The notes under the pieces are model-generated. The model made no database searches and was not told where the DNA came from. It saw nothing but the letters and a program-made list of their open reading frames with translations. A program made the position numbers and the translations under genes. This document shows, piece by piece, positions 1 through 7,889 of a stretch of 38,703 nucleotides of DNA (position 1 is the first letter of the stretch; every line of letters starts with the position of its first letter). Source of the DNA: Phenylobacterium sp. (GTDB lineage Bacteria; Pseudomonadota; Alphaproteobacteria; Caulobacterales; Caulobacteraceae); contig NZ_JAURWM010000363.1 in assembly GCF_030654915.1 (NCBI RefSeq), positions 1 to 38,703 of the forward strand, in the 5' to 3' direction.

Positions 1-1005
1 TGGATGGCCAACTGGACCCTGTTCTACTGGGCCTGGTGGATCGCCTGGTCGCCGTTCGTGGGCATGTTCATCGCCCGGATTTCGCGGGGGCGGACGGTGC
101 GGGAGTTCGTGATCGGCGTGTTGCTGGTGCCGACCGCCTTCACGTTCCTCTGGATGACGGTGTTCGGCAATACGGCGATGTACCTGGACATGGGAGTGGC
201 GGGCGGAGCGATTTCGCAGGCCGTCCAGGCCGACCTCTCGACCGCGCTGTTCAAGTTCTTCGAGTACCTGCCGGGGACGGCGATCACCTCGACGCTGGCC
301 GTCGCGTTGATCGTGGTGTTCTTCGTGACCTCTGCCGACTCCGGCTCGCTGGTCATCGACACCATCGCGGCTGGCGGGGCGGAGGAGACGCCAAGATGGC
401 AGCGGGTCTACTGGTGCATCCTCCAGGGCGTGGCCGCGGCCCTGCTGATGCTGGCCGGCGGGCTCAGCGCGCTCCAGGCCGCCACCCTCGTCGCGGCTCT
501 GCCGTTCGCGATCATCATGATCTTGCTGGCCTGGGGGCTCTATCGCGGCATGCGGGCGGATCTGCTGGGGATCGTGCCGGGTCCCGATGCGCCGCTGCGC
601 GTGCGGCTGAAGCGGATCGTCTCTCCGCCCCGGCGACGGGACATCGAGGCCCAGATCGAGCGGATCGGCGCCCCGGCCCTGGAGGCGGTGCGCGCCGCCT
701 TGGCCGAGGAGGGCGTCGACGCCTCGATCGAGCGGGAGGCCGACGGGGTGGCGCTTTGCGCCAAGGGAGCCGGCGCGGACTTCGTCTACCGCCTGCGGGC
801 GGCCTCGCGCGCCTTGCCGGCTTTCTCACTGCTGGAGGCGCCAGAGGGGCGGCGCGCGTTCGAGTGGCGGCTGCGCGCCTCAATGGACGATGTCGGGCCG
901 AAGGGCTCCTATGACGTGAGCGACTATAGCCAGGAACGGCTGATCAGCGACGTGCTCGAGAAGCTGGCGCTATGGCGGACCCGGCACGCTTTCGTCGCAC
1001 AGTAA
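1..1005 (+). CDS. BCCT family transporter, C-terminal part (5' end outside window)
   Basis: This is the C-terminal 334 residues of a betaine/carnitine/choline-type secondary transporter of the inner membrane, which takes up quaternary ammonium osmolytes. The frame is open from base 1, so the start lies upstream. The BCCT signature is visible at once (NWTLFYWAWWIAWSPFVGMF), followed by the conserved ISRGRTVREF, then further membrane segments up to about residue 185. After the last segment there is a charged cytoplasmic tail of roughly 140 residues, as in long-tailed BetT-like members, where the tail can sense osmolarity. The substrate cannot be told from this part. The frame ends 13 bases before a structured RNA candidate. 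Confidence 0.93.
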   Translation, partial: WMANWTLFYWAWWIAWSPFVGMFIARISRGRTVREFVIGVLLVPTAFTFLWMTVFGNTAMYLDMGVAGGAISQAVQADLSTALFKFFEYLPGTAITSTLAVALIVVFFVTSADSGSLVIDTIAAGGAEETPRWQRVYWCILQGVAAALLMLAGGLSALQAATLVAALPFAIIMILLAWGLYRGMRADLLGIVPGPDAPLRVRLKRIVSPPRRRDIEAQIERIGAPALEAVRAALAEEGVDASIEREADGVALCAKGAGADFVYRLRAASRALPAFSLLEAPEGRRAFEWRLRASMDDVGPKGSYDVSDYSQERLISDVLEKLALWRTRHAFVAQ

Positions 1006-1017
1006 GCTTGACCTGAA

Positions 1018-1169
1018 GGCGTGGTGTCGCGATCCTGGATTACATGGTTCTCCAGCGCGCCTTGCCCGCCCGACGCCGACGCCTTCTGGCGTTCGCCGGG
1101 GCATGCGTGGAGATAGGCTGACCGCCGGAGCCCTTGGGCTCAAGTCGTCTCGCAAACCGTCCGAACGCC
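1018..1169 (+). ncRNA. Candidate 6S RNA (ssrS-like)
   Basis: About 150 nucleotides fold by eye into the 6S architecture. The closing arm pairs 1018-1022 (GGCGT) with 1165-1169 (ACGCC), 1023-1025 with 1156-1158, and 1029-1032 (GCGA) with 1150-1153 (TCGC). A central bubble carries a small hairpin on its 3' side (GAGCCC-tt-GGGCTC). A long terminal arm starts with CTCCA/TGGAG and contains CGCC-ttct-GGCG. An intrinsic terminator follows at once, giving the strand. 6S RNA binds the housekeeping RNA polymerase holoenzyme, its bubble mimicking an open promoter. The length fits alphaproteobacterial 6S. I do not see the usual ygfA neighbour, so another structured sRNA or a leader of the next gene remains possible. 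Confidence 0.5.
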
Positions 1170-1170
1170 A

Positions 1171-1195
1171 GCCCGCCCTCATCGGCGGGCTTTTT
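1171..1195 (+). terminator. Rho-independent terminator
   Basis: A perfect 7-bp stem GCCCGCC/GGCGGGC (1171-1177 with 1184-1190) with a 6-nt loop is followed directly by TTTTT. It ends the candidate RNA and lies 29 bases before the next start codon. Confidence 0.85.
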
Positions 1196-1224
1196 CGTCT
1201 GCGCCCTCGCCAAAGGACATCGTC

Positions 1225-1845
1225 ATGATCGCCACGCCGAAACTCATCTTCCTGCCCGGAGCAGGCGCCGATCCCAATTTCTGGCGTCCGGCGGGCGAGC
1301 GCCTGCCGACGTCATGGGGCAAGGTCTATTTGGGTTGGCCAGGCCTGGGACATCAGCCGGCGGACCCTGGCGTGAACGGTCTGGAAGACTTGGTCGGGCT
1401 GGTCGAGGCGCAGATGGGCGATGGCCCGGTGGATCTTTTGGCCCAGTCGATGGGCGGGCTGATCGCGATGCTTGTCGCCCTGCGCCATCCGGGTCGGGTA
1501 CGGCGCCTCGTGCTGTCGGTGACCAGCGCCGGGCTGGACATGAAGTCGCTGGGCGCCGCCGATTGGCAGGCGACCTATCACCACAACCATCCGAACGCGG
1601 CGCGGTGGCTCAGCGACGTGCATGTCGATCTGTCCGCGCGGTTGCCAGGGGTGATCTGCCCGGTGCTGCTGCTGTGGGGCGACGCCGACCCGATCAGCCC
1701 GGTGGCCGTGGGCGAGCGCCTGCGCGACCTGTTGCCGAACGCGCGGTTGCACGTTCTGAAGGGCGGGGACCACGATCTCGTCCACGAGCGGGCGGGCGAG
1801 GTCGCGCCGTTGATCGAGGCTCACCTGGGGCGGGCCGATGACTGA
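1225..1845 (+). CDS. Alpha/beta-fold hydrolase
   Basis: A compact cytoplasmic alpha/beta hydrolase of 206 residues with no signal peptide. The oxyanion-hole region is FLPGAGADPNFW near the N-terminus. The nucleophile elbow is AQSMGG (Ser75). The likely acid is Asp153 in LLWGDADPISP and the likely base His183 in GGDHDLV. The spacing fits esterases, C-C bond hydrolases and haloperoxidase-like members, and the substrate cannot be named. The stop overlaps the start of the acetyltransferase gene by 8 bases, so the two are probably translated together. It sits just after the terminator of the candidate 6S RNA and needs its own promoter or readthrough. Confidence 0.85.
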   Translation: MIATPKLIFLPGAGADPNFWRPAGERLPTSWGKVYLGWPGLGHQPADPGVNGLEDLVGLVEAQMGDGPVDLLAQSMGGLIAMLVALRHPGRVRRLVLSVTSAGLDMKSLGAADWQATYHHNHPNAARWLSDVHVDLSARLPGVICPVLLLWGDADPISPVAVGERLRDLLPNARLHVLKGGDHDLVHERAGEVAPLIEAHLGRADD

Positions 1846-2380
1846 TATCCATCTGCGAGCCGCCACACTGGCCGACGCCCCCGCCATCGCCCGTCTCCAT
1901 CTGGCGTCCTGGCGGCGCGCCTATCGCGACCTGGCGCCGCGCGAGGCGTTCGAGGCGATGGACGAGGCGCTGAGAGTAAAGCGTTGGACGGCGATGCTGG
2001 CCTCGCCGTTGGCGCAGCAGGCCGTGGTGGTGGCGCAAGAGGGCGGGCGGCTGGCTGGGGTGGGCATGGCCGCTTCGCCGTCGCAGCCTGGGTTCGGGGG
2101 CCGAGGCGAGATTCGCTCGCTTTACCTCGATCCCGCTTTCCAACGCGCGGGACTGGGGCGAAGCCTGATGTCGGCCTTGGCCGAGCAGATCGCGGCGTGG
2201 GGCTACCCGGGGGCGGCCTTGGGCGTCGTTGTGGGCAACGAGCCGGCCATCGCCTTTTACAATGCGCTCGGCGGCAGGGTCGTCGGAAAGTATGTCGATC
2301 CGGGACCGCTCTGGCGTTCGGAGAACCTGATCTTTGTCTGGGACGAAATCTCCGACCTGATCGGAGGCGCTTGGCGCTGA
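1838..2380 (+). CDS. GNAT family N-acetyltransferase
   Basis: A single-domain GNAT protein of 180 residues that would move an acetyl group from acetyl-CoA to an amine. The N-terminus (IHLRAATLADAPAIARLHLASWR) is typical for the family. Motif A reads IRSLYLDPAFQRAGLGRSLM, with the pyrophosphate loop QRAGLGR. The C-terminal motif is NEPAIAFYNALGGRVVGK. The ATG overlaps the end of the hydrolase gene (gATGACTGA), which points to coupled translation. Substrate unknown; small molecules and protein N-termini are both possible. Confidence 0.87.
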   Translation: MTDIHLRAATLADAPAIARLHLASWRRAYRDLAPREAFEAMDEALRVKRWTAMLASPLAQQAVVVAQEGGRLAGVGMAASPSQPGFGGRGEIRSLYLDPAFQRAGLGRSLMSALAEQIAAWGYPGAALGVVVGNEPAIAFYNALGGRVVGKYVDPGPLWRSENLIFVWDEISDLIGGAWR

Positions 2381-2451
2381 CTTCCGCAGGACATTCGACG
2401 ACTTGTCGCGGTCGCTTGTATTATCGGACGCTAGACCGTAGGCCGCGCGAC

Positions 2452-2469
2452 ATGTCATGAAGCTGTGGC
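2452..2469 (+). promoter_or_regulatory. Candidate Pho box upstream of phnC
   Basis: ATGTCAT-GAAG-CTGTGGC matches the PhoB consensus (two 7-bp CTGTCAT-like repeats 11 bp apart) at about 13 of 18 positions. It lies 65 bases before the phnC ATG. The matching was done by eye and no score was computed. Confidence 0.5.
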
Positions 2470-2533
2470 AAGGGGGGGCGATTGCGGTCGTTCCATCCTG
2501 TGCGCGCGCCGATCCGAGGAAGCCTCGCCATCT

Positions 2534-3328
2534 ATGTCTGACGCCGCCGTTCTGTCCGTGCGGAACGCCTCGAAGAGCTTCGGTTCCAGGCGCGCCCTCG
2601 ATTCTGTTTCATTGAATGTGAGCAAGGGCGAGATGATCGCCCTGATCGGGCCGTCCGGCTCGGGCAAGTCGACGCTGCTGCGCTCGATCAGCGGCCTGCA
2701 GACCATCGACAAGGGAGCCGGCCGGATCGAGGCGTTCGGCGGGGTGGTGCAGTCCGAGGGCAAGATCAGCGGCAAGGTGCGCGACGCGCGCATCCGCATC
2801 GGCTTCATCTTCCAGCAGTTCAACCTGGTCGGCCGACTGAGCCTGTTCTCGAACGTGGCGCTCGGTTCGCTCGGTCGGATCAACAAGACGCGTGGCCTGC
2901 TTGGCCTCTGGCCGGCCGAGACCAAGACCGCTGTCATGGCCGCCCTGGCCCGCGTCGGCGTGGCCGAATACGCCGCCCAGCGCGCCAACACGCTGTCCGG
3001 CGGCCAGCAGCAGCGCGCCGCCATCGCTCGCGCTCTCGTCCAGAAGGCCAAGATCATCTTGGCCGATGAACCCGTCGCCTCGCTCGACCCGGTCTCGGCG
3101 CGCCGGGTCATGGAAATCCTGCGCGACCTGAACAAGGACGACGGCCTGACGGTCGTGGTCACCCTGCACCAGGTCGACTACGCCCTGCGGTATTGCGACC
3201 GGGTGGTGGCCTTGAAGGCGGGCAAGATCGTCTATGACGGCCCGGCCGACGGCCTGGAACGCAAACAGCTCATCGATATCTACGGCCCGGAATTCGAAGA
3301 CGTCTTCTGGGAAGGAGCCCCGAAATGA
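2534..3328 (+). CDS. phnC: Phosphonate-type ABC transporter ATP-binding protein
   Basis: ATPase subunit, 264 residues, of an importer for phosphonates or related phosphorus oxyanions. Walker A is GPSGSGKST (39-47), the signature LSGGQQQR (154-161), Walker B with IILADEP (174-180), and the H-loop His at 212. The sequence FGSRRALDSVSLNVSKGEMIALIG is PhnC-like. The chosen ATG has GAGGA about 14 bases upstream and gives the usual PhnC N-terminus; an in-frame GTG at 2465 would add 23 unconserved residues and run through the Pho box. The end overlaps phnD by ATGA. The gene order phnC-phnD-phnE is the classical one. Confidence 0.93.
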   Translation: MSDAAVLSVRNASKSFGSRRALDSVSLNVSKGEMIALIGPSGSGKSTLLRSISGLQTIDKGAGRIEAFGGVVQSEGKISGKVRDARIRIGFIFQQFNLVGRLSLFSNVALGSLGRINKTRGLLGLWPAETKTAVMAALARVGVAEYAAQRANTLSGGQQQRAAIARALVQKAKIILADEPVASLDPVSARRVMEILRDLNKDDGLTVVVTLHQVDYALRYCDRVVALKAGKIVYDGPADGLERKQLIDIYGPEFEDVFWEGAPK

Positions 3329-4338
3329 TCCGTCGACACCTGCTGGTCGCCTTTGGCGCCGCCCTGACGCTGGCGCTTGGCGCCTGCAGCGGCGAGCCCG
3401 AGCAGAAGGCCGCCGCCGGCGCGCCCAAGGAGCTCACCTTCTCGATCCTGTCGGCCGAAAGCCAGCAGTCGATGGCGCCGCTCTGGCAGCCGTTGCTGGA
3501 CGACATGTCGGAATATACCGGCGTGAAGGTGAAGCCCTACTTCGCCACGAACTACACCTCGCTGATCGAGGCGATGCGTTTCAACCAGGTGCAGGTGGGC
3601 TGGTTCTCGGCCCTGCCGGCGCTGGAGGCGACGCGCCGCGCCGAGGGGCAAGTGCTGGGCCGGGTGGTCGATTCCGGGGGCGTGGCCTCTTATGAATCGG
3701 TGCTGATCGTCCGCAAGGGCAGCGGCATCACGCTCGACGACGTGCTGAAGTGCGGCAAGCGCTACACGTTCGGCCTGGGCGACGCCAAGTCGACCTCGGG
3801 CACCTTGGCCCCGATGGCCTACCTGTTCACCCCCAAGGACATCGAGCCGGCCAAGTGTTTCAAGGCCGTGCGCTCGGCCAGCCACCAAGCCAATGTCTTC
3901 TCCGTGGCCAACGGCGTGCTGGACATCGCCACCAACAACAGCGTCGGCCTGGTCTTCGCCGGTCGTGAAAACCCGCAGGTCGCCGAAAAGATCGAGGTCA
4001 TCTGGCGCTCGCCGCCATTGCCCGAGTCCTCCATCGTCGCCCGCAAGGATCTCGATCCCGCGATCCGTGAGAAGATCCGCCAGTTCTTCCTGACCTACGG
4101 CGTCGGTGACACCCCGCGCGCCGCCAAGCAGCGTGAAGTGCTCAAGGGCCTGGCCTATGGCGGCTTCAAGGCCGCCGACGACAGCTACCTCGACCCGGTC
4201 CGTGAGATGGAGGCCGCCGAGGTGCTGGCTGACGCCAAGCGCGCCGGCGACCCGGCCAAGATCGCCGCCGCCCAGAAGGCTTTTGACACCATCCGCGACC
4301 AGGCCGCCCAGCGCCGCGCCATGAACCCGGACGCCTGA
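3325..4338 (+). CDS. phnD: Phosphonate-type ABC transporter substrate-binding lipoprotein
   Basis: Periplasmic binding protein of 337 residues. The signal peptide ends in a lipobox, LALGAC (Cys21), so it should be a lipoprotein. Family features include TNYTSLIEAMRFNQVQVGWFS, the serine/threonine-rich ligand loop KSTSGT, and the switch SHQANVFSVANGVLDIATNN. PhnD proteins bind 2-aminoethylphosphonate, methylphosphonate or phosphite; which one is not clear here. No C-P lyase or phosphonatase genes are in this window. The ATG overlaps the phnC stop, and the TGA overlaps the phnE start (TGATG), so the three genes form a tight operon. Confidence 0.93.
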   Translation: MIRRHLLVAFGAALTLALGACSGEPEQKAAAGAPKELTFSILSAESQQSMAPLWQPLLDDMSEYTGVKVKPYFATNYTSLIEAMRFNQVQVGWFSALPALEATRRAEGQVLGRVVDSGGVASYESVLIVRKGSGITLDDVLKCGKRYTFGLGDAKSTSGTLAPMAYLFTPKDIEPAKCFKAVRSASHQANVFSVANGVLDIATNNSVGLVFAGRENPQVAEKIEVIWRSPPLPESSIVARKDLDPAIREKIRQFFLTYGVGDTPRAAKQREVLKGLAYGGFKAADDSYLDPVREMEAAEVLADAKRAGDPAKIAAAQKAFDTIRDQAAQRRAMNPDA

Positions 4339-5150
4339 TGCTCTCCAAGGAAGCCTCGCTGGCGGCCGTTCCGCCCGCCCCGACCCGCACGCTGGTTCAG
4401 CGCGCGCCCGACCTGCTGGTCTGGGGCGCGGTGATCTTGCTGCTGATGATCAGTTTCGGCCCGGTCGAGATCAACCGCCTGCCCATGCTGTTCTCCAACT
4501 CCGAGAACATGCGCGCGTTCGGCAAGGAGTTCCTCGCCCCGGACTTCACGCACTGGCGGCTCTATGTCGCGCAGATGTGGCTCACCGTGCAGATCGCGCT
4601 GTGGGGGACTGGCCTGGCGGTGATCCTGGCTATCCCGTTCGGGCTGGCCTGCGCTCGAAACATCTCGCCGGCGTGGATTCAGCAGCCGATGCGGATGCTG
4701 ATGAACCTGCTGCGCTCGGTGCCCGATCTGGTCATCGGCACCCTGTTCATCGTCGCGGTGGGCCTGGGCCCGTTCGCCGGCGTCATGGCGCTGGCGCTCA
4801 ACACCGGCGGGGTGCTGGCCAAACTGTTTTCCGAGGCCGTCGAGGCCATCGACAAGGGACCGGTCGAGGGCGTGCGCGCCACCGGCGCCACCCATCTTCA
4901 GGAAGTTGTCTGGGGGGTGATCCCGCAGGTCGGGCCGCTGTGGACTTCCTATGCGCTGTACCGTTTCGAATCCAACGCCCGCTCGGCGACGGTGCTGGGC
5001 CTGATCGGCGCCGGCGGTATCGGCCAGCTGTTGTTCGACGCCCTGAACGGCTTCAACTACGCCCAGGTCTCGGCCATCGCGGTGGTGATCGTCGTCGCCG
5101 TCTCGCTGATCGACTTCCTGTCGCAAGCGATGCGTTCGCGGCTCCTGTAG
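4338..5150 (+). CDS. phnE: Phosphonate-type ABC transporter permease
   Basis: Inner-membrane permease of 270 residues with about six hydrophobic segments. The conserved EAA loop that docks on the ATPase is visible as EGVRATGATHLQEVVWGVIP. The sequences LRSVPDLVIGTLFIVAVGLGPF and VLGLIGAGGIGQLLFDALNGF are typical for PhnE. Only one permease gene is present, so it would work as a homodimer. It starts one base inside the phnD stop codon. No clear terminator follows; a palindromic repeat lies 60 bases downstream. Confidence 0.93.
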   Translation: MLSKEASLAAVPPAPTRTLVQRAPDLLVWGAVILLLMISFGPVEINRLPMLFSNSENMRAFGKEFLAPDFTHWRLYVAQMWLTVQIALWGTGLAVILAIPFGLACARNISPAWIQQPMRMLMNLLRSVPDLVIGTLFIVAVGLGPFAGVMALALNTGGVLAKLFSEAVEAIDKGPVEGVRATGATHLQEVVWGVIPQVGPLWTSYALYRFESNARSATVLGLIGAGGIGQLLFDALNGFNYAQVSAIAVVIVVAVSLIDFLSQAMRSRLL

Positions 5151-5210
5151 AGCGCGCGGTTTTCACGGCGACCGCCGGACGCGGTGGTCGCTTCTAGTCT
5201 CAGCCAAATT

Positions 5211-5316
5211 CGTCATCCCCGGGCTCTTGTCCCGGGGATCCATACGCGCGGCCGCTCCAAGCGAGTCTGCGACCGCGGTGTCCATGGATGGCCGGCTCAA
5301 GCGGCCGGCCATGACG
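5211..5316. repeat. Bipartite palindromic intergenic repeat (REP/MITE-like)
   Basis: A 106-bp nested inverted repeat in the gap after phnE. Outer arms CGTCAT (5211-5216) and ATGACG (5311-5316) are complementary. Inside each end lies a hairpin: CCCCGGG-N7-CCCGGGG (5217-5237) and GGCCGGC-N7-GCCGGCC (5290-5310). Inner arms ATCCAT (5238-5243) and ATGGAT (5284-5289) are also complementary, and CGCGG/CCGCG pairs in the core. The whole can form a cruciform. I infer a dispersed intergenic element from its form; copy number cannot be seen here. Confidence 0.65.
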
Positions 5317-5354
5317 AGCGTGGGAAGGGATGCTTTCGACCGGGCCTCGGTTCC

Positions 5355-5368
5355 ATCTGTATACAGAT
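5355..5368. promoter_or_regulatory. 14-bp perfect palindrome upstream of the porin gene
   Basis: ATCTGTATACAGAT is a perfect dyad four bases before a series of Pho-box-like half-sites and 141 bases before the porin start. It could be an operator for a second regulator. No specific regulator is claimed. Confidence 0.35.
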
Positions 5369-5371
5369 CAT

Positions 5372-5444
5372 CAGTCACAAATCTGAATCCGTCACGTCAC
5401 CAAACAGACGGCGCACTGTCGTCAAAGATTGGCTGAAGCGTCAC
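5372..5444 (+). promoter_or_regulatory. Candidate array of Pho-box half-sites upstream of the porin
   Basis: CAGTCAC-AAAT-CTGAATC (5372-5389) matches the Pho consensus at about 13 of 18 positions. Further seven-base units fall on the same 11-bp phase: ACGTCAC at 5394, CAGACGG at 5405, CTGTCGT at 5416 and GCGTCAC at 5438. GTCA or GTCG cores therefore recur every 22 bp (5374, 5396, 5418, 5440). PhoB binds direct repeats spaced by 11 bp. The array ends 65 bases before the porin ATG. Confidence 0.45.
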
Positions 5445-5509
5445 GGGACCTCGTTAAGCCGCCCCTAGCCTGAGAGGGCCAAGGGGATAGCTCTACAAGG
5501 ATCCGACTA

Positions 5510-6718
5510 ATGAAGATCAAAACCTCGCTTTGCGCCGGGGCGGCGCTGAGCGTTTTCGTGCTGGCCGCAGGCGTCGCACAAGCTCAAGAAACCACGACTT
5601 CCTGGAAGGGCGCTCCGCAGTTCCAGAACGACAGCCTGACGTTCAAGGTCCGGGGTCGCGTCTATCAGGACTTCGTCCATCAGGAAGTCGACCGCGAAAA
5701 CGGGACCGGCTTCGAGGCCAACGTGACCCGTCTGCGCACGGCGCGCCTCGGCGTCGAAGGGACCTGGAATTCCAACTGGGCCTACAAGGCCGAGTTCACC
5801 GTGGCCGGCGGTTCGGCCAACTGGGAAGACCTGATCCTCGAATACAAGCCGAGCGACAACATCTCGATCATGGCCGGTAACTTCAAGACCGTGTCGTTCG
5901 AGAACATCTCGTCCTCGCGCTACACCACCTTCATGGAGCGCGGCGCCTACAACGACGTGCTCGATATCGGTCGCGTCATGAACGTCTCGGTCAAGGCGAA
6001 CGGCGAGAACTGGACCGCCGCGGCCTCGGTCTCCGGCGACTCGTTGAACAACCCCGATCCGACCGTCACCGCCACCGGCGGCAGCGAAGTTCTCGGCATC
6101 AACGGCCGCGCCACCTGGGTTCCGGTCAACGGTGACCTGGATAAGCTCCACGTCGGCGTCTGGGCCCGTTATCGCGACCGCCAGGACCAGGCCAACCTGA
6201 CCTATCAGGCCCGCAACAACACCAACTACGGCTCGCGTTACGTGACCACCGGCGCGGTCGGCGTGTCCGACCGGATGATCGGCTTGGAAGGGCTCTACAT
6301 CCACGGCCCGTTCTCGGTTCAGGCCGAGTGGGCGACCGCCGACGTGGACCGCCTGGCCAACGTCTCCAGCGATTTCAGCACCTACTACGTGTCGGGTTCC
6401 TGGTTCGTGACCGGCGAAATGCGCAATCTGGACGTCAAGAAGGGCGAACTGGGCCGCACGAAGATCCTGAACCCAGTCACCAGCGGCGGCTTCGGCGCGC
6501 TTGAACTGGCTGTGCGCTACGACAATGTCGATCTGACCGACTTCAACATCCCGGCGACCGCCGGCGAGTACTCGGCCTGGACCGTGGGGGCCAACTGGTA
6601 TCCCCACCCCTACGTCCGGTTCATGGCGAACTACTCGAAGTCGCAGAACGACAACAAGGCTCTCGGCGCCGACGTCGACGTCGACACGCTGCAGTTCCGC
6701 GCGCAGTTCGACTTCTAA
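5510..6718 (+). CDS. OprP/OprO-like phosphate-selective porin
   Basis: Outer-membrane beta-barrel of 402 residues. The signal peptide runs MKIKTSLCAGAALSVFVLAAGVAQA and is cleaved before QE. The mature part shows alternating beta-strand patterns (LTFKVRGRVYQDFV, YKAEFTVAGG, ELAVRYDNVDLTDF) and ends with QFRAQFDF, whose final Phe is the usual assembly signal. The sequence FMERGAYNDVLDIGR and the overall layout match the phosphate-selective porin O/P family. Its placement directly before pstS and after phnCDE supports phosphate uptake across the outer membrane, though the phosphate or polyphosphate preference is inferred. A Pho-like array precedes it; pstS follows after 62 bases, so the two may be cotranscribed. 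Confidence 0.9.
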   Translation: MKIKTSLCAGAALSVFVLAAGVAQAQETTTSWKGAPQFQNDSLTFKVRGRVYQDFVHQEVDRENGTGFEANVTRLRTARLGVEGTWNSNWAYKAEFTVAGGSANWEDLILEYKPSDNISIMAGNFKTVSFENISSSRYTTFMERGAYNDVLDIGRVMNVSVKANGENWTAAASVSGDSLNNPDPTVTATGGSEVLGINGRATWVPVNGDLDKLHVGVWARYRDRQDQANLTYQARNNTNYGSRYVTTGAVGVSDRMIGLEGLYIHGPFSVQAEWATADVDRLANVSSDFSTYYVSGSWFVTGEMRNLDVKKGELGRTKILNPVTSGGFGALELAVRYDNVDLTDFNIPATAGEYSAWTVGANWYPHPYVRFMANYSKSQNDNKALGADVDVDTLQFRAQFDF

Positions 6719-6780
6719 AGCCTTCCGGCGGGGCGGCGCACGGCACCGTCCCGCACCCCCCATTTCGAGGAGAGAACTCC

Positions 6781-7821
6781 ATGAAAAAGCTTCTGCTCTG
6801 CGCCGCGGCCGCGGCGACCACCCTGACGGCCGCCGCGCCGGCCTACGCCGCGCGTGACTATGTCTGGGCCGCCGGTTCCTCGACGGTCTTCCCGTTCGCC
6901 ACCCGCGTGGCCGAGAACTACGCCAAGAAGACCGGCAAGAAGGCTCCGAAGATCGAGAGCCTGGGCACCGGGGGCGGCATCAAGCTGTTCTGCGGCGGCG
7001 TCGGCGACGCCTTCCCGGACATCGCCAACGCCTCGCGCCCGATGAAGAAGTCGGAATTCGACGCCTGCGCCGCCAAGGGCGTCAAGGATATCGTCGCGAT
7101 CAAGATCGGCTTCGACGGTATCGTCGTGGCCACCGACAAGGACGGCCCGGACTATAACTTCAAGCGCGAGCACCTCTATCTCGGCCTGGCCGCCAACGTG
7201 CTGCGCCAGGGCAAGTTCGTCGCCAACCCCTACAAGACCTGGGACGAAATCGGCACCGGTCTGCCGGGCAACCGCATCAACGTCTATGGCCCGCCGCCCA
7301 CCTCGGGCACCCGCGACGCCTGGGTCGAGCTGGCCATTGAGGAAGGCGCGCGCAAGTATCCGACCGCCGAGGAACTTCGCTCGAACAACGAGAAGAAGTT
7401 CAAGGAACTGGTCGATCCGATGCGCAAGGACGGCTGGGTCGACGCCGGCGAGAACGACAACGCCATCGTCGGCACGCTGACCAAGACCCCCGGCTCGCTG
7501 GGCGTCTTCGGGTGGTCCTACCTCGAAGAGAACATGGACAAGATCAAGGGCGCCTCGATCAATGGCGTGAAGCCCTCGGCCTCCACCATTTCCGACGGCT
7601 CCTACCCGCTGTCGCGTTCGCTCTACATCTACGTGAAGAAGGCCCACATCGGGGTGACCCAGGGCCTGCAGGAATACCTGAACGAGTTCGTCTCCGACGC
7701 GGCGACGGGCAAGGGCGGCTATCTGCAGGGCCGGGGCCTGATCCCGTTGCCGGCCAGCCAGCACGCCGCCCAGCAGGCGCTCGCCAAGTCCCTGACGCCG
7801 ATGGCTCGCCCGGCGTCCTAG
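6781..7821 (+). CDS. pstS: Phosphate ABC transporter substrate-binding protein PstS
   Basis: Periplasmic phosphate-binding protein, 346 residues. The signal peptide MKKLLLCAAAAATTLTAAAPAYA is cleaved before ARDYV. Phosphate-contact motifs are visible: AAGSSTVFPF, ESLGTGGGIKLFCGG, DIANASRPMK and PTSGTRDAW. A strong ribosome site (GAGGAGA) lies 7-8 bases before the ATG. The usual partners pstC, pstA, pstB and phoU do not follow; a terminator comes right after, so PstS must work with a membrane complex coded elsewhere. Its high-affinity role under phosphate limitation is known for the family; Pho control here is inferred from the array before the porin. Confidence 0.93.
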   Translation: MKKLLLCAAAAATTLTAAAPAYAARDYVWAAGSSTVFPFATRVAENYAKKTGKKAPKIESLGTGGGIKLFCGGVGDAFPDIANASRPMKKSEFDACAAKGVKDIVAIKIGFDGIVVATDKDGPDYNFKREHLYLGLAANVLRQGKFVANPYKTWDEIGTGLPGNRINVYGPPPTSGTRDAWVELAIEEGARKYPTAEELRSNNEKKFKELVDPMRKDGWVDAGENDNAIVGTLTKTPGSLGVFGWSYLEENMDKIKGASINGVKPSASTISDGSYPLSRSLYIYVKKAHIGVTQGLQEYLNEFVSDAATGKGGYLQGRGLIPLPASQHAAQQALAKSLTPMARPAS

Positions 7822-7848
7822 GACGACACGACCTCTTAGAGAGCGACG

Positions 7849-7885
7849 CGCCGCGGACCCACAAGGCCCGCGGCGTTTCGTTTTT
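7849..7885 (+). terminator. Terminator after pstS
   Basis: An 8-bp stem CGCCGCGG/CCGCGGCG (7849-7856 with 7868-7875) with an 11-nt loop is followed by TTTCGTTTTT. It lies between the ends of convergent pstS and the hydrolase-OsmC gene. Confidence 0.8.
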
Positions 7886-7889
7886 GAGG

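Noticed and set aside
5507..6763. Long minus-strand open frame opposite the porin gene (also others opposite pstS, the GT4 gene and ugd)
   Set aside because: High GC leaves long antisense frames open. These lack ribosome sites and family motifs, and the opposite strand has clear genes.
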